From Loripinus fragilis (lineage: Eukaryota; Mollusca; Bivalvia; Lucinida; Lucinidae), in the NCBI GenBank assembly GCA_964019695.1, contig OZ026528.1:52048495-52112494 (forward strand): DNA of 64,000 nt, given 5' to 3'. Positions 51,060-61,255 of the stretch are shown in pieces. The notes beneath the pieces were generated by a model, which saw nothing but the letters and a program-made list of their open reading frames with translations, made no database searches and was not told the origin of the DNA. Numbering within the stretch: position 1 is the stretch's first letter; each line of letters starts with the position of its first letter. A program made the position numbers and the translations under genes.

Positions 51060-52190
51060 TGACAGTTGTAATTATACTACTATTAATTCTATCTCAGCTG
51101 TCACCAAACTTGTTTGTGGTGGTTCTGTAGTTCAGCTGGCACCAGACTTTGTGTAATGTTACACCTATTAATTTTATCTCCGCTGCCAACGGACTTTGTA
51201 TAAAGTTACAAATATTAATTTTATCTCAGCTGCCACCAGCCTTTGTGTAAAGTTACAACTATTAATTTTATCTCAGCTGCCACCAAACTTTGTGTTAATT
51301 TTATCTCAGCTGCCACCAAACTTTGTGTAAAGTTACAACTATTAATTTTATCTCAGCTGCCACCAAACTTTGTGTTAATTTTATCTCAGCTGCCAACAAA
51401 CTTTGTGTAAAGTTACAACTATTAATTTTATCTCAGCTGCCACCAAACTTTGTGTTAATTTTATCTCAGCTGCCACCAAACTTTTGTAAAGTTACAACTA
51501 TTAATTTTATCTCAGCTGCCAACAAACTTTGTGTAAAGTTACAACTATTGATTCTATCTCAGCTGCCACCAAACTTTGTATAAAGCACAACTATTAATTT
51601 TATCTCAGTTGCCAACAAACTTTGTGTAAAGTTACAATTATTAATTTTATCTCAGCTGCCACCAAACTTTGTGTTAATTTCATCTCAGCTGCCACCAAAC
51701 TTTGTGTTAATTTTATCTCAGCTGCCACCAAACTTTGTGTAAAGTTACACATATTAATTTTATCTCAGCTGCCACCAAACTTTGTGTAACGTTACAACTA
51801 TTAATTTTATCTCAGCTACCAACAAACTTTGTGTAAAGTTACACATATTAATTTTATCTCAGCTGCCATCAAACTTTGTGTAAAGTTACAACTATTGATT
51901 CTATCTCAGCTGCCGACAAACTTTGTGTGAAGTTACACATATTAATTTTATCTCAGCTGCCACCAAACTTTGTGTAAAGTTACACATATTTATTTTATCT
52001 CAGCTGCTACCAAACTTTGTGTAAAGTTACAACTATTAATTTTATCTCGGCTGCCATCAAGATTGTTTGTCGTGGCTCTGTAGCAGTTTAAAGGATGCAC
52101 CAAGATCTGTGGCAATTCAGCTACTACGAGACTTGGTGTAAAGTTTCACCAAAAAATTTATCTCAGTTGCCACCAAACTTGTTTGTGGTA
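51060..52190. repeat. Minisatellite 'ctcagctgccaccaaactttgtg', part 2
   Basis: More than twenty units. Two unit lengths alternate: about 50 bp with 'taaagttacaactattaat' and about 27-33 bp lacking it ('ttttatctcagctgccacca'). Units are more homogeneous than in part 1. Almost every unit carries the palindrome CAGCTG. The open frame over 51323-51583 is a by-product of the repeat. Confidence 0.9.
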
Positions 52191-52197
52191 GTTCTGT

Positions 52198-52410
52198 AGT
52201 TGGTCCATGTTTTGTTATTCAGTACGTTGTGTGCTTCTAGTTTTATTATCTTTTTGTTGGGGAACAGATAGCTAGTTGCTTTACTGTATTTGTCTTCCTG
52301 ATGTCTTGTAACTGTTAGTGTTCTGTGGCTCTTCCTAACGGTGTAGTGGGTTGGTCTGCAGTTTGTGATTGAGGTATTTCCTGACCATACTCACTTGTTT
52401 TGCTTTCTGG
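52198..52410 (+). mobile_element. Family B-like retroelement tail
   Basis: 'tccatgttttgttattcag', 'ttgctttactgtatttgtct' 'tcctgatgtct', 'tgggttggtctgcagtttgt' 'gattgaggtatttcctga' and the end 'ccatactcactt'. Same order as the minus-strand family B tails (reverse of 9945-10150). Confidence 0.6.
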
Positions 52411-52697
52411 GTGTAAAGTAACACTTATCATATTATTGTACAATGTGGAATGTTTCTGCATAGCTTTGTCTCTAATTCACTGTATATAGCCTCCGCCAGC
52501 TTATCCCTTTTCTTTTTTATAAAAAACAACCTCACTTTTTGTTTAAACTTTAAACCGCTTTATTAAATAAACTATAAATAAACATCTCCTGATTGGCCAA
52601 GATGCATATCCACTCGAGTCAAAATAACTACATGTCGCATGGGCTGTGGGTTTTTCCCATTCAATATTAGTTACTAAAGAAGATTTTTAATGGGGTT

Positions 52698-52895
52698 TTT
52701 TTCTGTCTTGTGTTTGCTATGCCTTTTTACGCGTCTGTATATATGTGCCTTGTGGTCACCTGCTGGGAAAGGGCTGACCTCTTGGCTGTCGTTTGTGGTG
52801 TCTAACTGTGAGTTTGTCACTTTCCCATTGATATCCTGGGTCAGGTGTGGCACTTGCTTGTATCGATTCCTGATTCTTGCATCCTTACTTACTTT
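52698..52895 (+). mobile_element. Truncated family A retroelement tail
   Basis: 'tctgtcttgtgtttgctatg', 'tggtcacctgctgggaaagg', 'tttgtcactttcccattga' and the end 'gcatccttacttacttt'. Nearly identical to 4777-4977 but cut at the 5' side. Confidence 0.8.
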
Positions 52896-52964
52896 CATTG
52901 AAACTTTCCATAACAGGTGTGCTTTCAGCATGAAGCTTGCATGATTTGCTGTATCAATTCAGTG

Positions 52965-53350
52965 AGTGGCAGCATCACGAAATTCACAAGATTTGGTGTT
53001 TTATCATATACTTGTAATTCAGACTTTGCTGTTGAATATAGTTATTAGCAAAACTCTTAAACGAACTAATGAATTCTTCCTTCTGGATTGACGCAATAAA
53101 CTTGGAATGGTCCATTAGGTCAAAGGTTATAATTCCCAAATAAAATTGCAGTTTTATAATCTTAATATCTTTTTTGTCTTAGCAAACATTGTAGACCCTG
53201 ATGAAATGTCTGCAGTTATACATGTAATTTAAAATAAAATATGCGGTCATTCCTCTTTTAACTGAATGAAATCAGTTAGTCATCATGTGAAAAGAGAAAT
53301 TCAAGACTTCCAAGACATAGTCCATGGCCAAGATTTTGTTGCTGTTGGTG
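52965..53350. repeat. Dispersed repeat, copy 2 (matches 9040-9420)
   Basis: Same blocks and order as 9040-9420, same orientation, with small indels such as the loss of 'acatgaattag'. Confidence 0.75.
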
Positions 53351-53372
53351 TTGCTTTTGTGTGTAGAAAAAT

Positions 53373-53522
53373 ATACAATAAAACAATTGTTGATTATTGA
53401 GGCATTGGACATGATGTGATGTCGACCTGAGAATACCAATATTGACCTGGGCTCCGCCTCGGTCAATATTGGTACTCTCAGGTCAACATCTCATCATGTC
53501 CACCCTCAATAATTGTATAATG
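53373..53522. mobile_element. Palindromic MITE-like element, copy 2
   Basis: 'aacaattgttgattattgag' to 'ctcaataattgtataat', with the central 'ccaatattgacctgggctcc'/'ggtcaatattgg' palindrome. Homologue of 9493-9653. Confidence 0.6.
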
Positions 53523-54580
53523 TATACTGAATTGTAAACTGTTTGGTGGTCAGTAAAGATGATACTACTAAACATCAGCCTTATTTTAAATACTTGAAGC
53601 TTTCCTCATTGATCACAGTGTTGTGATTCAATTAGGTTTAGCTCTTATATAGCCTGGAGAAGATAACAACGACAGCGAAACTCAGGTGAGCTATTTTAGG
53701 GCCATATTGTGAGTAGACTTTTTTAAAACATGGTGTCCTCTTATTCTCGAAGGCAGTTGGTAAATCTCATCTGGATATATCCTGCAAAATCTTATAGATG
53801 GTAATTCTACCGATATAGTAGTTGGTCGATTTTCAAAATGATTTCTACTGTGGTAAAACTCTACGTTTGGCTTTACTTTATTTTCAAGTTTTTGCAGCTT
53901 TACAGGGATGAGAAAACCTTCATCTTTGCATGGACTCTTACATCATTTACCCCTCCTTATGAAAGAATTTACTTTTGACCCTAATAAGTTGTAAAAAAAG
54001 AAGCTGTATATATATATGGTTTACTTTTATTATATCACGTTGCTTCGGGGAGTGTAATAACGCCATTTATAAAAAAAACATTAAAACACTTGTGAATTAA
54101 AAACAAATGTATTTATAGTAGGAAATCTAACATATGTATTTTGATGATATAAATTGACACCCTAACGTCACGTATATATGACATAAAATTTGACAACCCG
54201 GTTCCAGAATAATTCTGCTGTTGTATAAAGAATAGAATCTTAATTCTGAGCTTTCATGCTATTACATTTATTAAACTCACCGTGAAAAGGGTATAAGCTG
54301 CTTCGCTTTACTATGCATTTATTACTTTTTGACAATGAGTTAGATTCAAATGTAAATCATCCTCTATGTAATATGCATTTTATTTTATTTCCAGCCATTT
54401 GTTGTTTGAAAGACGGAGACATAAAGGAGATTCACCTCTAATTAACAGACTGACAGTCAGACTAGTTCCATCCCACTGAAAGCTTGACATTTATCCCCTA
54501 TATTCATGTGTTTGGTGATAGTCAGATTTAACAGATCTTATCTAAGCAAAGTCATTAGAAAAACTGTTTTTAATTTGAAA
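53523..54580. other. Spacer, nothing recognised
   Basis: No gene is recognised. An isolated 'actcaggtgagctatttta' at 53679-53698 matches the end motif of the GCTCACCTGAG elements, and 54262-54345 is a degraded 'catttattaaactcacc' palindrome relative. Confidence 0.4.
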
Positions 54581-54584
54581 AATA

Positions 54585-54800
54585 AGTTGCGACATGAGAT
54601 CTCCAACAATGTGGTATATGCGACCAGCAAAGCCTCAGACCTTCCTGCACATACGCGCAGTCTTATCAGAGCTATTGCTAGTCGCTTGAATACTCTATGA
54701 ATATTAAGCTACTGACCAAACATCGTTTGGAGTTTCGAAGCTTAAAAGGAGACTGCACAGGCTTGTCTGAGTCTAATCATGTCAAAATGTGACTTTGTTG
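54585..54800. repeat. Hairpin repeat 'gcgaccagcaaagcctcag' family
   Basis: 'gacatgagatctccaacaat', 'gcgaccagcaaagcctcaga', 'agagctattgctagtcgc', 'aaaaggagactgcacaggct' and 'ttggaaatcacatgtggcgg'. Same composite unit as 41970-42180 in A2. Confidence 0.65.
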
Positions 54801-54913
54801 GAAATCACATGTGGCGGCTAAAATGTTGGTCCAGTTCAGCCTTTGCATCTAGGCAGTTTCATCTGCACATTTGTTAATCCCTTCTTAAAAAGTTTGATTG
54901 TCACATATTACAG

Positions 54914-55111
54914 TAAAACCTGTGTAAAACGGCCACTCAAAAATATACAAAACAAAGATCTTAATGTCAAATGGTAGCTTGATGAAGGTCGAAAGCATTA
55001 CAGGATGCTATTGAAGCATTCTGTGATACTTTTGACCCGTATTAAGTGTTAATTGACCTTGAAAATCAATTTTTGGTCTTTTTTTAGAGTGGCCGTTTTA
55101 AACAGGTTTTA
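54914..55111. mobile_element. MITE with 'TAAAACCTG..CAGGTTTTA' ends
   Basis: 'aaacctgtgtaaaacggcca' 'ctc' against 'gagtggccgttttaaacagg' 'ttt' gives 23-bp ends with few mismatches, bounded by TA on each side. About 195 bp; interior AT-rich and not palindromic. TA target suggests Tc1/mariner-type mobilisation. Confidence 0.7.
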
Positions 55112-55309
55112 TTTCTTTGAACTGACACAACTCATCCCGCAGCATAATGTCTAAGTCAGAGTGGTTTGAATCATTGATTTTTTATCTCACTAAGAGGCAT
55201 ATTGGAATGAAGTTTTATTTAATAAAATCAGGAGATATGGAGCCGACACAAAATCGAAGGGTTGAAAGTAGGAGAGCCATAAACATTTCGTAAATATGAA
55301 CATCCTTTT

Positions 55310-56110
55310 CTCCAGGGCTGAAACTGAAGATACCTAGAATATAAAGAATGAGAGAAACACACAAGCTTTTTCTTGAGTTTCTTGTAAATTTATGAACAAA
55401 ATGGAATGTATACACAGGCCTATACTAAGGATATAAAGAATAAGTGACTATCGCATATGTAATATTTTTATTGCATAGGAATGTCATTATGTCACGTGTT
55501 TAGTGGACTGTTCACTATCTTACAAGAGTGCCCCTACGGATAGTTTGACTGGTCCTGTGTAGTTTATTAAAGAGTCAGTCCGGTATATTCCTAACAACTT
55601 CACAAAGCTGAAACTGTACAAACTTAGAATATAAAGCATGAGACAAATACATATAGAGGATCTCACATGAGTGCTCATGGTTATTGAATTTATTAAACGA
55701 GTTGGGGAAAAGAGATAAAATGCGAGGCTTGCCTCGCATTTTATCTCTTTTTCGCAACGAGTTTAATAAATTCAATAATACAAGAGCACAAATGTTAGAT
55801 TCTATTTATCATATGACATATACTTTGAAATCTCATTTCTGGCGTAAAAACGTTATAATTTTGTCATGATGTACGCAACGTTGTTATTGACGGCATAACG
55901 TTTCCCGTTAATCTATAAACCACTAGTGGTTTATCGATTTTATTGCAAGGCGTTATTTCTCTCCCAGACGCGACGTCGTATGATAAAAACTTTTATTTTA
56001 GTTTTAAACAAAGTTATGAACAAAATGGAATTTCTACACAGGCATATACAAAGGATAAGAGTAAGAGACTATCACATATGTAATAATATTTTTATTGGAT
56101 GGGAATATCA
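55310..56110. repeat. Two-unit tandem repeat, second unit split by a palindromic element
   Basis: 'gctgaaactg.a.a..acctagaatataaagaatgag' and 'tatgaacaaaatggaatgta' (55316-55480) recur at 55607-55650 and 56014-56110, with the element 55655-55990 inserted between the halves of the second unit. Confidence 0.65.
55655..55990 (-). mobile_element. Palindromic 'GAATTTATTAAAC' element, long form, reverse
   Basis: Core 'gaatttattaaacgagttgg' 'ggaaaagagataaaatgcga' with a near-perfect complement, followed by 'gtacgcaacgttgttattga', 'aaaccactagtggtttatcg' and 'cccagacgcgacgtcgta'. This is the reverse of 48050-48385. The perfect central palindrome aggcttgcct suggests a recent copy. Confidence 0.7.
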
Positions 56111-56574
56111 TAATTTCTCATATTACTTGGATATAAATGTCCATCAAATTCAGATGTCATGTTGTTTTTCAATGCAATTAACATAATAGAAACCTTAGTT
56201 TTGGCACTAACAAGGCACTGTCTCTCAGGCAGCCCATATCCCTTGACAGAAGTCCTAGGTTTAGCTGAAACATTGTTTTATAAGTTTCAATCAATGTACG
56301 ACGTACAATTCCTATGGCTGTCTATACGCAGAATATAAGTAAGAAGGTACAAATCAAACTGTTACATAAGTGACACAAAATACAATGTCTTCTCCTGTAT
56401 ATCTAAGAAAATAAAGAAAAAGAAAATTAGATTGTACACTTTTTAAATAACCAAAATCTACAACACTGTATATACAACACTGTGTAAACATATTGACAAA
56501 AGAAAAACTTTCACAAGCTTCAGGATACCACACTGATAGAATTGGTATGGTATTCACCTGAGGTGTGGTTTAGA

Positions 56575-56680
56575 ATTGATTACGATGAGAAACCGACCCT
56601 CGGTGAATAACTAACATACCAGTTTCAACAGTTCCACATAAGACTAGTACCTGGTGATAGTGATAAACACATCAACCACT
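56575..56680. repeat. Single diverged unit of the 33424-33744 tandem repeat
   Basis: 'gatgagaaaccgaccctcgg' 'tgaataactaacataccagt' and 'agtgataaacacatcaacc', preceded in both places by 'attcacctgag..tgtggttt'-like text. Confidence 0.55.
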
Positions 56681-56956
56681 CTTGACAGTTCATGACATTT
56701 TCTTGGTTAAATTATACTCTTGCAAAAAAATAGAAGCCACCCCAATTCACCCGCTTTGTTGAAAATAAGTATAGGCATGAACCTAAAGTTATGATTGCCA
56801 ATTTATTGTAAGTCAAAATCTTATTTAGTGACTGCCAACTTTATAAATGCATTTTGTGAGCATATTCGTATGCTTAGAAGAATCCTGAGTATATCTTCCA
56901 GTGTTCCAATTAGGGTAATGCGGCAACTAGAAAGGATACATGACATATATTACTTG

Positions 56957-57505
56957 ACTTTTCGCTTGCTGTAAAGGCGGCAACTTTAATATTCATATCT
57001 GGGTGTGGTTCAGCTATTTCATCTGCTAAGGAAGGGAAATCAGGTTTTATTTATAATTTAGTAAAGAGTAAATAAGATTTTTGAGCCGCGCAAACGTGCA
57101 TGCATTTCATGAAAATCCTAATCGTATATACACACTGAACTCACATTTATTAACCCTTAAAGCGCATAATCACAAATTGTATGTTTTTGTCGTCAACTAA
57201 ACTATTTGAAGCCTCATAGGAAAACAGTGTGAATCCAGATCAGACTGCTCCTCCTGTAGGAGCAGTCTGATCTGGGTCCACAATGTTTGCCTCCCTGCTT
57301 ATGTTAAATAGACATTTTCAGATGCGGTTATTTTGCTGGCGTTTTAAGGACTAAATAATGACTAAGATGGTGGCACAATATGATACAGTTACTTTTGAAT
57401 AAAACCACGCCTCCTTTTCAGCTTTTACCTATGCCTAAGGTTGACTAATCTTATTTACGCATTCATTAGGCGCCGCCTTTACAGTAAGCGAAAAATCAAG
57501 TAATA
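56957..57505. repeat. Inverted pair flanking a TTAA-type element
   Basis: 'attacttgacttttcgcttg' 'ctgtaaaggcggc' (56957-56989) is complemented by 'gccgcctttacagtaagcga' 'aaaatcaagtaat' (57473-57505). The right arm abuts a Tc1-like transposase remnant, so this may be a rearranged Tc1 element that captured an inverted piece of itself. Confidence 0.6.
57154..57352. mobile_element. TTAA-type palindromic MITE
   Basis: 'ttaacccttaaagcgc' at the left and 'gcgttttaaggactaaa' at the right (decayed), with a central perfect hairpin 'cagatcagactgctcctcct' / 'gtaggagcagtctgatctgg'. Same family as 37491-37885 and, at the ends, 27416-27618. Confidence 0.6.
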
Positions 57506-57880
57506 CCAACAGGCCCAGTATATCTCAGAGGTGTTCGATTGCGGATAGATCAGAAGATATGGATGGCCAGTCAAGAGTGTTGACAAGACTGACTGGCATG
57601 CAGTTCTTTGCCATATTGCTGGTATGAGGTCGGGCATTGTCTTACTGGAAGACAATTTTTTTCCAATTGTCTGATAGAGCGGCAGGAATGTGGGTGAAGG
57701 ACTCCATCCACATAAAATTGGCCTGAAAGTGTGCCCCAAACTACATGTATGGGAAGTGAACATACTATTACCATATTATACAACGCTGAGTGTGACCTGT
57801 TTTTAGCATAAGAAAATATACCATAAAAATATGTCAGGTCTACATTTTGTGAATGCTGATGATCTGTAAACATAGATCAG
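57480..57880 (-). pseudogene. Tc1-like transposase fragment
   Basis: The minus strand reads, across frames, 'GQFYVDGVLHPHSCRSIRQLEKN', then 'SSKTMPDLIPA' (corresponding in another frame to a decayed QDNARPHT motif), 'NTLDWPSISSDLSAIEHL' (corresponding to the DWPxxSPDLxPIEH motif) near 57590-57530. Only the second half of the catalytic domain is left. No matching terminal repeats were identified apart from the inverted pair at 56957-57505. It is not closely similar to the transposase at 34440-35345. Confidence 0.65.
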
Positions 57881-58311
57881 TGGTCCATCAAGATTTATTT
57901 AACTTTTATGACTTATTTCAATGAAGCCTATAAGTAATTACAAGCATTTTTGCTTATTTCCTTTTTTCACGTTGCAAATGCCTAGTATATTATAGGCTTT
58001 GTCTGGTGCACAGGCTATAGTGATGTTTTGTCTTGATGCAGCATACGAGGGTTAGTCAAAAATAACTCAGCCCTACCTCATAACATTTGAACCTAGTAAA
58101 ATGGACATATAATTAGATGATATTTCATTGTAGTTATATGTCATCTATTTAATCACCTAATTTATTTCTGTTGGTAGGCTCCTTGTAACGTATGCTAGGC
58201 AACAGAATATGACCTGTCAAAGGAGTGCGTTCATGCTGTGATACATCTAATTCTAAGTGTTGCTATGGAAACAGTAATGTCTATGCAAGAATCAAATAAA
58301 ATAAATACAAA
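57881..58311. other. Spacer left of duplication B2
   Basis: No gene is recognised. 'ggtaggctccttgtaacgtat' and a SINE-like 'agaatcaaataaaataaa' (58289-58306) lie just before the duplication begins. Confidence 0.4.
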
Positions 58312-58679
58312 GCAACTGTTGTCTGGTCAATCTCATCTGCTTGTGTACTTTGGTAGCCTATATTGCAACCACTATGAACCCAGATCATATAAGGGAGCAG
58401 TCTGATCAGGGTTCATAGTGGTTGCTTCTAAAGTAATATATCCTGCAGTGCATTTGAATATACAATGTATGCTGAAGGCATAATAGCTGACATTTTCAGG
58501 ACAAAAATATTGGCAAGATAAGGGCTAAGATTTTCAAATACGATATATTATAACATATTACCTTATTGTATGGATCTTGAAAATAACAAAAGCATCAGTA
58601 CAACTTCTGGCTGTAAAATGTAATAAACAAGAAGTTCAATCAAAATTAGCTTGTACTGCTTAATATCAGCAACTTAAAA

Positions 58680-58970
58680 AAAAGCAAGTGTGTATGACCA
58701 GGAGATGTCACAATCACAGGCCACAGACCCATGGCACCGGGAGGAAGAGGCATAGAACACTAATAGTCACACAAAAGCAAGAACAAAAAATGTAAGCAAC
58801 CAGCTCTCTCTTTCTCAGGGAGATGATTGCAAAACTAGAAAGAGCAGTAAGTACTGATTACAAAACAGACCAAACACAAAAACCTTACAAATAGCGGGAG
58901 AAACAATAAATAATAAATTAACAACAGAACCCCCCTAAATTCTGCTGTTGTCAAAACACAAAAATTGCTC
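58680..58970 (-). mobile_element. Family B retroelement 3' end, B2 copy
   Basis: Near-identical to 23490-23790, one C shorter in the 'gaacccccc' run and with a few substitutions. Confidence 0.6.
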
Positions 58971-59328
58971 ACCCTGTGTGGATGCTTTCTAACTTAATCC
59001 ATGTATCATCACTGGGAAACAACCAAACCAAAATAACATACTGTGATGAAACAAAGGAAAGGGCTCTTGATTCACAGATAGTCAGAGCTGAACAAACCCC
59101 AAAGAAGAGCCACATTCCAGAAATCAAAATCCATTTATTCGACAAATTCTTTCAGGAGCAGCATCAAAGGGCCAAACAGTTTGAGCCCTATTGGTCCAAA
59201 CTGTTTGCAAAGATTATCAGCAGACAATAAAAACTTGCCACTGGTTAGCAAAGAGTAAATTACTACCATAGCTCCAGAAAAGCAAATTTTATGAGCGGAA
59301 AATTGTAATTATTTTTTTACCCATTAAT

Positions 59329-60375
59329 TGTCCCCCGCCTTTTCGAAGAAAAGCGGAGGGACATAGTTTTCGGCATTCCGTCCTTCCGTCCTTCCGTCCT
59401 TCCGTCCGTCCTTCCGTCCCCCTAATATAGTAGGTACCTTGTGTGCGCAACTCCTCCTACAGTTTTATGCCGATTCTTTCGAAACTTTACAGATGTTTTA
59501 GTCATGGTCTGAAGATATGCATGTGGTTTGGATATTATCCTGAGATTATTTTTTGTCACTTTTTTCGCAATTTGAACTTAGTCATTTTTAGGCGTTTTTA
59601 CTATCAAAGTGAAAAGATAGTGGGTACCTTGTGTGCGCAACTCCTCCTACAGTTTTATATCGATTCTTTTGAAACTTCACAGGTGTTTTGTACATGGTCT
59701 GAAGATATGCATGTGGTTTGGATATATTCCTCAGATTATTTTTTAACACTTTTTCCGCCAGTTGAACTTAGCCATTTTTCTGACATTTTTACTATCAAAG
59801 TGAATGGATAGTGGGTACCTTGTGTGCGCATCTCCTCCTACAGTTTTATATTGATTCTTTTGAAACTTCACAGGTGTTTTGGACATGGTCTGAAGATATG
59901 CATGTGGTTTGGATATAATCCTCAAATTATTTTTTATCACTTTTTCTGCTATTTTAACTTAGGCATTTTTCTGGCGTTTTTACTGTCAAAGTTAATGGAT
60001 ACTGGGTACCTTGTGTGCGCAACTCCTCCTACAGTTTTATGCCGATTCTTTTGAAACTTTACAGATGTTTTTGTCATGATCTGAAGATCACTTTTTCTGC
60101 TATTTTAACTTAGGCATTTTTCTGGCGTTTTTACTGTCAAAGTTAATGGATACTGGGTACCTTGTGTGCGCAACTCCTCCTACAGTTTTATGCCGATTCT
60201 TTTGAAACTTTACAGATGTTTTTGTCATGATCTGAAGATATGCATGTGGTTTGGATATTATCCTGAGATTATTTTTTGTCACTTTTTTTGCAATTTGAAC
60301 TTAGTCATTTTTAAATACAGTTTATTGACAGTCATTTTTTCTCATTTAAATAATAAACAATAATGGCGGGGGACA
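59329..60375. mobile_element. B2-specific element with GGGGGACA ends and 191-bp internal repeats
   Basis: Inverted ends 'tgtcccccgcc' (59329-59339) and 'ggcgggggaca' (60365-60375). Inside, after a 'cgtccttccgtcc' tract (59386-59420), come five repeats starting 'ggtaccttgtgtgcgc' at 59433, 59623, 59814, 60005 and 60156: spacings 190, 191, 191 and 151. 59938-60088 and 60089-60239 are an exact 151-bp tandem duplication. No ORF other than repeat-driven frames. B1 lacks it entirely. Confidence 0.75.
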
Positions 60376-60409
60376 TAAATTCTCTGAATTTGCTTGTTTA
60401 AACATGTGT

Positions 60410-60530
60410 TTTGGGTGCTGAAAAGAACCGTCTTATTGAGACGGTTCTTTTGAGTACCCACAACATATGTTTCGAATGAAAAATAAAGAAAATAGTTTTC
60501 CAATACGCATTCCTATCTGGAGACTTGTAC
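60410..60530. mobile_element. Hairpin element GTGCTC family, B2 copy
   Basis: 'gtgctgaaaagaaccgtctt' faces 'gagacggttcttttgagtac'; tail 'ccacaacatatgtttcgaat'. Homologue of 24466-24600. Confidence 0.6.
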
Positions 60531-60539
60531 TACAGCATC

Positions 60540-60780
60540 ATATGGGCCTCGACGCGAAAAAACCTGTCTTCAGGGGTTTGAAAACACAGGCACAGACCAG
60601 CCTGCACATCTGCGCAGTCTGATCAGCGCCTTTGTTATCCGTGTTTTGTTAAGTACAATATCTAAGCTTGTTACAAGCGAAATTTCAATTTTCAAGCTAG
60701 TCTCTGTAGCCGAGGAGACTGGTTTGAGTTTCGTTTTTTCAGAAACCCTGAATACAGGTTTTGTCACAGCGAGGCCCATA
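60540..60780 (+). mobile_element. Palindromic MITE 'ATATGGGCCTCG' family, B2-specific
   Basis: Ends 'catatgggcctcgacgcg' and 'cagcgaggcccatatta', inner arms 'aacctgtcttcagg' and 'cctgaatacaggtt'. Inserted immediately upstream of the terminal exon's acceptor. Absent at the matching site in B1 (24575-24605), so inserted after duplication B. Confidence 0.75.
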
Positions 60781-60792
60781 TTATTATTTCAG

Positions 60793-60939
60793 AGGAAAAA
60801 TGCAGAAATGGATTATATGTTCAGCCCTGAAGGCCTCAGAGAGAGGTTCCCAACTTTAATGATGCCACAAGACACAGCTGGAAGCAAGGTTGACGCCAAG
60901 AAGACGAATGGTAGAGGTCACAATGGGTCAAGTCCATAA
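60793..60939 (+). pseudogene. Orphan terminal exon, B2 copy
   Basis: Encodes RKNAEMDYMFSPEGLRERF, PTLMMPQDTAGSKVDAKK and TNGRGHNGSSP with TAA, 41 of 48 residues identical to 24617-24763. The acceptor 'ttattatttcag' is still present, but the sequence upstream is replaced by a MITE and no F-box-like exon exists on this side. I therefore treat it as a duplicated exon without a gene, although it might be spliced to exons elsewhere. Confidence 0.4.
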
Positions 60940-61014
60940 ACCCTTTGTAAACTGATGAAGTCTTCCTTCCGGTTGGATATAACAAGCCTGGCATGGTTAA
61001 TTAAGTGTTCATAT

Positions 61015-61255
61015 AAAAGCCTCGTCGTGACAAAACCTGTCTTGGGGGTTCCCGACAAAGAGAGGTTTAAACCAGCCTGCTCAGCTACAGAGACTAGTAA
61101 GAAATTTGAAATTTCGCTCAAAGCAAGTCTAGATATATCATTTTCCAATGAGTGAATAACAAAGGCGCTGATCAGACTGCGAGAATGCGCAGGCTGGTCT
61201 GCGCCTTTGTTGTTTCCCAACCCACGAAGACAGGTATTCTCTCGACGAGGCCCAT
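61015..61255 (-). mobile_element. Palindromic MITE 'GGGCCTCG' family, B2 copy
   Basis: 'aagcctcgtcgtgacaaaac' at the left, 'gaagacaggtattctctcga' 'cgaggcccat' at the right. Orthologous to 24838-25075, opposite in orientation to 60540-60780, so the orphan exon lies between two inverted family members. Confidence 0.7.

Noticed and set aside
51323..51583. 86-codon open frame with repeated LSQLPPN-like peptide
   Set aside because: It is the translated CAGCTGCC minisatellite and shifts frame between unit types.
49220..52190. CRISPR-like array
   Set aside because: Units are contiguous and the supposed spacers are themselves repeated; eukaryotic minisatellite.
57571..57873. 100-codon minus-strand frame as a novel gene
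   Set aside because: It contains pieces of the Tc1-type catalytic domain in mixed frames and is a transposase remnant.
59443..60363. Several 60-120-codon frames with similar peptides (SYSFMPIL, ICMWFGY)
   Set aside because: They are the 191-bp repeats read in frame; repeated on both strands.
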